64,000 bases of DNA from Cytophagales bacterium. GTDB lineage: Bacteria > Bacteroidota > Bacteroidia > Cytophagales > Spirosomataceae. The stretch spans positions 62,001 through 126,000 of the forward strand of contig RDXN01000032.1 of NCBI GenBank assembly GCA_004292855.1. Direction: 5' to 3'. Both the position numbers and the translations under genes were made by a program. This document shows, one piece after another, positions 60,070-64,000 of this stretch; position 1 is the first letter of the stretch, and every line of letters begins with the position of its first letter. The notes beneath the pieces are model-generated. The model was not told the DNA's origin. It ran no database searches and saw nothing but the letters and a program-made list of their open reading frames with translations.

Positions 60070-61122
60070 ATGAAAACACTGAAAGGTCCGGGCATATTTC
60101 TTGCCCAATTTATGGGCGATACCGCCCCCTTCAACTCGCTTGATTCTATTGCCCGCTACATGGCCGACCTCGGCTACAAGGGCATCCAACTCCCCACCTG
60201 GGATGGCCGGGTGATCGACCTCCAACAGGCCGCTGACAGTAAAACCTACTGCGACGATCTGAAAGGCAAACTGGCCGATATGGACCTCGAAATCACGGAG
60301 CTATCGACCCACTTGCAGGGTCAACTGGTGGCGGTTCATCCGGCCTATGCAGCTATGTTCGATGGCTTCGGCCCTGCCGAACTGGCTGGCAAGCCAAAAG
60401 ACCAACAAGCCTGGGCCACTAACCAGATGATGCTGGCCGCCAAAGCCTCGCAGAACCTTGGCCTCACCTCGCACGTGTCGTTCACGGGCGCGTTGTTGTG
60501 GCCGTTCATGTACCCGTGGCCCCAACGCCCCGCTGGTCTGGTCGACACGGGCTTTACGGAGTTGGGCAACCGCTGGCTCCCAATTTTGAACGCGTTCGAC
60601 GAAGCAGGCGTGAACATCGGCTACGAACTGCATCCCGGCGAAGACGTTCACGACGGCGTAACGTTCGAGATGTTCCTCGAAAAAGTGGGCAACCACCCCC
60701 GCGCGGGCATCAACTACGACCCTAGCCACTTTGTGTTGCAATGCCTTGATTACCTGCAATTTATTGACTTCTACCACGAGCGGATTTATGCCTACCACGT
60801 GAAAGATGCCGAGTTTAACCCTACCGGTAAGCAGGGTGTGTATGGCGGTTTCCAGGGTTGGGTTGAGCGGGCTGGTCGGTTCCGCTCCCTCGGCGACGGG
60901 CAAGTTGACTTTGCTGGAATCTTCTCCAAACTAGCTCAGTATAACTACGACGGTTGGGCCGTTCTGGAGTGGGAATGCGCCCTGAAACACCCCGAACAGG
61001 GAGCTGCCGAGGGTGCCCCGTTTATCCAGGACCATATCATCCGCGTCACCGAGCGGGCCTTCGACGATTTCGCCGGAACCGGTGCCGACGAAGCGTTTAA
61101 TAAGAGGGTACTGGGATTGTGA
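60070..61122 (+). CDS. Sugar phosphate isomerase/epimerase (TIM barrel)
   Basis: 350 residues of the AP-endonuclease-2-like/xylose isomerase-like TIM barrel family. Metal ligands can be placed in 'VNIGYELHPGEDVHDGVTFE' (Glu and His, about 196-203), NYDPSHFVLQ (Asp and His, about 216-221) and YAYHVKDAEF (His and Asp, about 241-244), with a late Glu in AVLEWECAL (about 297). It probably isomerises, epimerises or dehydrates a sugar or keto-sugar made by the oxidoreductases encoded upstream. Confidence 0.88.
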   Translation: MKTLKGPGIFLAQFMGDTAPFNSLDSIARYMADLGYKGIQLPTWDGRVIDLQQAADSKTYCDDLKGKLADMDLEITELSTHLQGQLVAVHPAYAAMFDGFGPAELAGKPKDQQAWATNQMMLAAKASQNLGLTSHVSFTGALLWPFMYPWPQRPAGLVDTGFTELGNRWLPILNAFDEAGVNIGYELHPGEDVHDGVTFEMFLEKVGNHPRAGINYDPSHFVLQCLDYLQFIDFYHERIYAYHVKDAEFNPTGKQGVYGGFQGWVERAGRFRSLGDGQVDFAGIFSKLAQYNYDGWAVLEWECALKHPEQGAAEGAPFIQDHIIRVTERAFDDFAGTGADEAFNKRVLGL

Positions 61123-61139
61123 TTTGTCTATGAGTGTGC

Positions 61140-61198
61140 ATTTCGTCGCGTAGCGACCAAACAAGTTCGTGCCTCGTTTGGTCGCTACGCGACGAAAT
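61140..61198. repeat. Perfect 23-bp inverted repeat
   Basis: ATTTCGTCGCGTAGCGACCA plus AAC is mirrored exactly after 13 bp. A third, partial arm (GGTCGCTATGCGACGAAAAT) lies at about 61232-61251. It follows the isomerase gene and precedes the AT-rich GIY-YIG-like gene, so it could terminate the sugar operon. Confidence 0.8.
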
Positions 61199-61283
61199 TC
61201 ATGTTATCACACATAGCTGAACTACAAACATTAGGTCGCTATGCGACGAAAATCAGACGAGTTTAAAATTTATTACGACAGGG

Positions 61284-61841
61284 ATGGACATTCCAGTAGC
61301 GAAAGCAAAGGAGAAGCGTATTGAACAGTTGAGAGCCTTACTCGAAGAATTGGGGGCTGTTGATGTTAACTGTGATTTTAAACAAATTAACCTTCAAACA
61401 TCAGTAATTCGTGATCCAAAGAGGATCGAAGAAATCTCAAAAAGTGCTTTTGAAAAGGGTAGTCATATCTACTATTTCACTGTAAATGATGGTAAAACAT
61501 TGGGAGATCAATACAATACAGAAACACTCAACAAAGATTATAAATACGCTAAATACAATAAAATCATAGTTGAACGAGATGCAAAAAACTCATGTGTGTA
61601 CGTGGGTAGTTGTAGCAAAATAAAGCTAGCTGATCGTTTTTTACAGCATTGCGGGCATAAAGCTCGCAGTACGTATTCTCTACAATTGGCCCGATGGCTT
61701 GACAAAGATGTTGAGCTAAATTTCACCTTTTATTACGTGCATGTCGATACATCGCCAGAGGTTTTGCAACAGCTAGAAGAAGGGTTACGAAGCCTACTAA
61801 ATCCTATGTTTGGTAAGGCTGGACCAAATAACAAGGCATGA
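61284..61841 (+). CDS. GIY-YIG nuclease-like protein
   Basis: 185 residues. After a helical N-terminal part (KAKEKRIEQLRALLEELGAV) the region 'SCVYVGSCSKIKLADRFLQH' (about 107-126) and TYSLQLARWLDKDVEL resemble a GIY-YIG domain with VYVGS as the second strand, Arg in ADRFLQH and a late Glu (QLEEGLRSLLNPMFG). The first strand could be HIYYFTVND (about 61-69) with a long insertion between. The gene is visibly more AT-rich than its neighbours and uses A/T-ending codons, a sign of transfer. Role unknown; a mobile or defence-related nuclease is possible. Confidence 0.6.
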   Translation: MDIPVAKAKEKRIEQLRALLEELGAVDVNCDFKQINLQTSVIRDPKRIEEISKSAFEKGSHIYYFTVNDGKTLGDQYNTETLNKDYKYAKYNKIIVERDAKNSCVYVGSCSKIKLADRFLQHCGHKARSTYSLQLARWLDKDVELNFTFYYVHVDTSPEVLQQLEEGLRSLLNPMFGKAGPNNKA

Positions 61842-61844
61842 TGC

Positions 61845-62408
61845 TTACACCTCAATCTCTTCCTCCTTCAGCAACCCCGCCAGATTCAGGACCACATCGT
61901 CCAATACGGGCACGTCGGCGTCCCAGTTTTGGGTGAGCCAGGGTGCCGTTTGGGTAGCAACGAAAATCTTCTTCGGCTGTGTGGTCACCCAGATAACTCG
62001 CTCCACACCGAAGTCAAGCAGGCGTTGGGTTTTCTCGTGGACATAGTCCGTTTCGCCACCGGCAAACTCCTCCGGCTCAATGTTCACGTCGATTTCGATA
62101 GCTACAAGGGGTGGCACGTCGAAATATTTCTCTGTTAACGCCAGGCCAGCGCGGTTGAAAATGGCAATATCGAGTATTAATTCGCTGCCTGGATCAATGG
62201 TAAGGCCAACTTGGTTTGTCGCCAATAGGTATCGACCTTTCTTAACTCCAGTGGCTATTTTGCCGAGAATGAAAGAGGTTAGTGCGGCTTTGAAAGAGCT
62301 GTGGCCTGCAATTTCGGAAAGATCTTTTTCGCCAGAAAGCACGTCAAGATAACCACGACGATTTAAAGCTTTGCCATTCAGAATCTCATACATAGGCTGA
62401 TTAAACAT
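61845..62408 (-). CDS. Uma2 family protein (PD-(D/E)XK nuclease-like)
   Basis: 187 residues from the ATG at 62408, which overlaps the stop of the upstream RidA-like gene (TGATG); the GTG at 62411 is less likely. Uma2 (DUF820) core: TIDPGSELILDIAIFNR (Asp about 81), 'YFDVPPLVAIEIDVNIEPEE' (Glu-x-Asp) and 'DYVHEKTQRLLDFGVERVIW', as in putative endonucleases of this family. The function in Bacteroidota is unknown. It converges with the GIY-YIG-like gene, only 3 bp apart. Confidence 0.85.
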   Translation of the reverse strand: MFNQPMYEILNGKALNRRGYLDVLSGEKDLSEIAGHSSFKAALTSFILGKIATGVKKGRYLLATNQVGLTIDPGSELILDIAIFNRAGLALTEKYFDVPPLVAIEIDVNIEPEEFAGGETDYVHEKTQRLLDFGVERVIWVTTQPKKIFVATQTAPWLTQNWDADVPVLDDVVLNLAGLLKEEEIEV

Positions 62409-62887
62409 CACCCTTCCTTTATCGCTACTACTTCAACCTCGATTACCACATCCGCGCTCACTTGCTGAGGGACGTTTTTGATCTCCGAAATCGACGGTAA
62501 ATCCACCTTGTTTTGGCCGAAATACCCGGCAGCCAGCGCGTTGATAACCTGCGCGTTGTCGCCGTTGGCTTTTTGGCCAGCGTCAGTTACGCGGTACGAA
62601 ATCTGGCGGATGTTACCTGGTCCAAGCCCAACCGTGTTGAGCGATTTGGTCAGGTTCGCGAAGATCAGCGAGAGCTGAGTGTTCAGGTTGCCCTTGCCCA
62701 CAACCTGCCCCTGCGTGTCGATGGGACGACTGCCACACACATAGATCTTCTTATTCGGGGCGGTTGTCTCAACCGGGTACAGATACCCCGGCAGTAGCCG
62801 CGTGGCTGGCTGGCTCTGGGCCGATGCCGTTAAGGCCGAGACGGTCAGCGAGGCCGCGAGGCAGATAGTTTTTAGTACGGTGTTCAT
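62408..62887 (-). CDS. RidA/YjgF-like protein, exported
   Basis: 159 residues. Signal peptide MNTVLKTICLAASLTVSALTASA, cleaved near A-Q. The RidA fold follows: KKIYVCGSRPIDTQGQVVGK, 'NLNTQLSLIFANLTKSLNTV', GLGPGNIRQISYRVTDAG and the final strand 'SADVVIEVEVVAIKEG'. The Arg that binds the enamine/imine substrate in deaminase-active RidA (usually in IEIEAIA-adjacent CR..) is not clearly present, so it may be a non-deaminating relative. Coupled to Uma2. Confidence 0.85.
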   Translation of the reverse strand: MNTVLKTICLAASLTVSALTASAQSQPATRLLPGYLYPVETTAPNKKIYVCGSRPIDTQGQVVGKGNLNTQLSLIFANLTKSLNTVGLGPGNIRQISYRVTDAGQKANGDNAQVINALAAGYFGQNKVDLPSISEIKNVPQQVSADVVIEVEVVAIKEG

Positions 62888-62906
62888 CGTGTTGTTCAGA
62901 CAGCTA

Positions 62907-63617
62907 TTAGAGCGAAAACGTTTCTTCTTTCTCTTCGTAAAACAAATAATTCAGGTAGTCGCAGTAGGGTTTAATGAGCTGGCAGGCCTTGGTGAGTTCG
63001 TTGGTAAAGGTTGGTTTGAGTACCTCTTTGTCGGTGTACCGGTGCATAAAAAACATCTGTTTACGCCGAAGCAGGTCAATGTGTGGATGGTCGGCGGTGT
63101 AGCCTTTGGGAGCGGTTTTCATGGTTTCGCCCCAAATTTCGGGATAATAGGCGTTGAACTCCGGGGCCTGAATAATATCGGTCAGGCCCTCGGGGTTGTA
63201 GTCGATTTCCTGCCGAAATTTGGTCAGGTGCTCGGGGGTGGGTTGCCACATGCCCGCGCCAATAAACGATTCGTTGCCCGGCTGAATGTGAATGTAATAG
63301 TCGATTCGGCCCGAATGACGTCCCCCCGGTCCAATGGCTCCCGCAAAATTAAGTTTGTAGGGTGCTTTGTCTTTTGAGAATCGGATGTCGCGATTAATCC
63401 GAAAAATGCAGTCCTTTGGGTCAGTATTGGGCAATGACTCAAAGGCACAGACGTTGTTCAGAACCGCCCCGATGAACGCGGTAAACTCGGTTTTGGCTGT
63501 TTCGTAGCGTTTCCGATTCGTTTGAAACCATTCGCGGTTGTTATTTTGCGCCAGGTCGCGCAGAAAATCAAAAGTAGGGGCCGAAAGCGTGGCCTTTGTT
63601 CCATTTTTAGCTGCCAT
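62907..63617 (-). CDS. DUF2461 (TIGR02453-type) protein
   Basis: 236 residues. Family signatures include FDFLRDLAQNNNREWFQTNR near the N-terminus, 'IFRINRDIRFSKDKAPYKLN' and 'HSGRIDYYIHIQPGNESFIG', followed by GMWQPTPEHLTKFRQEID. The many conserved Arg, Asp and His residues suggest an enzyme, but no reaction is known. An exact -7 box (TATCTTTG, 63630-63623 on the minus strand) lies so close to the ATG that the mRNA may be nearly leaderless. Confidence 0.9.
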   Translation of the reverse strand: MAAKNGTKATLSAPTFDFLRDLAQNNNREWFQTNRKRYETAKTEFTAFIGAVLNNVCAFESLPNTDPKDCIFRINRDIRFSKDKAPYKLNFAGAIGPGGRHSGRIDYYIHIQPGNESFIGAGMWQPTPEHLTKFRQEIDYNPEGLTDIIQAPEFNAYYPEIWGETMKTAPKGYTADHPHIDLLRRKQMFFMHRYTDKEVLKPTFTNELTKACQLIKPYCDYLNYLFYEEKEETFSL

Positions 63618-63701
63618 ACGTCCAAAGATACGAAACTTTCGGGTGTGCGGTTTTGTGAAATGCCACCGTAATGAATGTGTACAGTTTTTAGATCCGATTG
63701 A

Positions 63702-64000
63702 ATGGGCGTAGTTCGATTTCTGGGCGTGACGGTTGGTTTGCTGGGGTTGGTCGTCGACCCTGCCTGGGCGCAGTTTCCCAAAAAAGACCTCGTTCCCGGT
63801 CTCAACAACACGGCTGTTCAGTATGCTGCTTCGAACCGCAATGCCCCGGCTTTGGGCCTATTGAACCGGGCCACAACCTTGCGCCCGTCCGACACGCTTG
63901 CCTACAACCGGGCGTTGGTGCTCATTCACCTGAAAAAGTTTGAGGAGGCCGCTGCTGTGTTAACCAAACACCGTGCGTTTGCGCATGCCGCCCTGAATTT
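63702..64000 (+). CDS. TPR-type exported protein, 5' part (partial)
   Basis: ATG at 63702; the frame is open to the window end (99 codons). Signal peptide MGVVRFLGVTVGLLGLVVDP followed by AWAQ. The mature start QFPKKDLVPGLNNTAVQYAA is followed by TPR-like helices ('GLLNRATTLRPSDTLAYNRA', 'LVLIHLKKFEEAAAVLTKHR'). Divergent from DUF2461. Probably a periplasmic or outer-membrane-associated TPR protein; the rest lies outside the window. Confidence 0.65.
   Translation, partial: MGVVRFLGVTVGLLGLVVDPAWAQFPKKDLVPGLNNTAVQYAASNRNAPALGLLNRATTLRPSDTLAYNRALVLIHLKKFEEAAAVLTKHRAFAHAALN

Overview
The window is a chromosomal segment of a Bacteroidota bacterium, most likely a Cytophagales member close to Spirosoma, Fibrella or Rudanella. 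The evidence is the gene families (Wzi-like and DUF2279 envelope proteins, TPR-LuxR membrane regulators, fibronectin type III surface proteins, a DUF6934 family gene), Bacteroidota-type promoters (TTTG, about 19 nt, TAnnTTTG) and many palindromic intergenic repeats. The family assignments were made by eye from the protein sequences, without database searches.

Layout. 1-2.1 kb: the 3' end of a family 2 glycosyltransferase, a 160-bp palindromic element and a WecA/TagO-type phosphoglycosyl transferase. 2.1-2.6 kb: a minus-strand tRNA cluster (Ser-GCT, Pro-TGG, Arg-TCT) with its own promoter. 2.7-9.7 kb: VWA and TPR proteins, thiolase, purC, STAS protein, RNase Z, diadenylate cyclase and an outer-membrane protein. 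9.8-13.1 kb: a DUF4332-like protein, a very small gene, and the UDP-xylose operon (ugd, uxs). 13.5-16.4 kb: acyl-CoA dehydrogenase, acyl-CoA reductase and a ferredoxin with a textbook promoter. 16.7-19.3 kb: porin and ammonium transporter.

19.5-28.5 kb is one minus-strand operon: membrane-fusion protein, TolC-like outer-membrane factor, ABC ATPase, two FtsX-type permeases, an NtrC-type response regulator and a histidine kinase. A near-perfect sigma-54 promoter (TGGCACACTGTTAGCA, GG-N10-GC) lies 28 bp upstream of the first gene. The operon therefore appears to encode its own sigma-54 activator and to be positively autoregulated. A 121-bp palindrome sits inside the signal-peptide coding region of the TolC-like gene.

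28.6-33.1 kb: rpiB, a secreted glycoside hydrolase-like protein, a YiaA-like membrane protein, and zwf-pgl (oxidative pentose phosphate entry). 33.2-41.3 kb: a TPR-LuxR membrane regulator, a secreted metalloprotease, DUF2279 and Wzi-like proteins, and a 566-aa protein with a nucleosidase-like motif. 41.5-45.6 kb is the most accessory-looking part: a cold-shock protein, then a DUF6934 gene broken by one in-frame stop and coupled by an ATGA overlap to a 49-codon ORF. This pair lies between the intact fumC 3' end and a second, diverged copy of that 3' end. A Xre/ParS-RES toxin-antitoxin pair follows fumC on the other side. 45.6-52.3 kb: dienelactone hydrolase, DinB-like protein, dihydropyrimidinase-like amidohydrolase, EVE protein, a secreted protein and a serine hydrolase. 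52.4-56 kb: a 1,219-aa fibronectin type III protein. 56.1-61.1 kb: a sugar catabolism locus (MFS transporter diverging from two Gfo/Idh/MocA oxidoreductases and a TIM-barrel isomerase). 61.2-64 kb: an AT-rich GIY-YIG-like gene, Uma2 and RidA proteins, DUF2461 and the start of a TPR protein.

At least three families of long palindromic elements recur or stand out in the gaps; two of them have more than one copy in the window.
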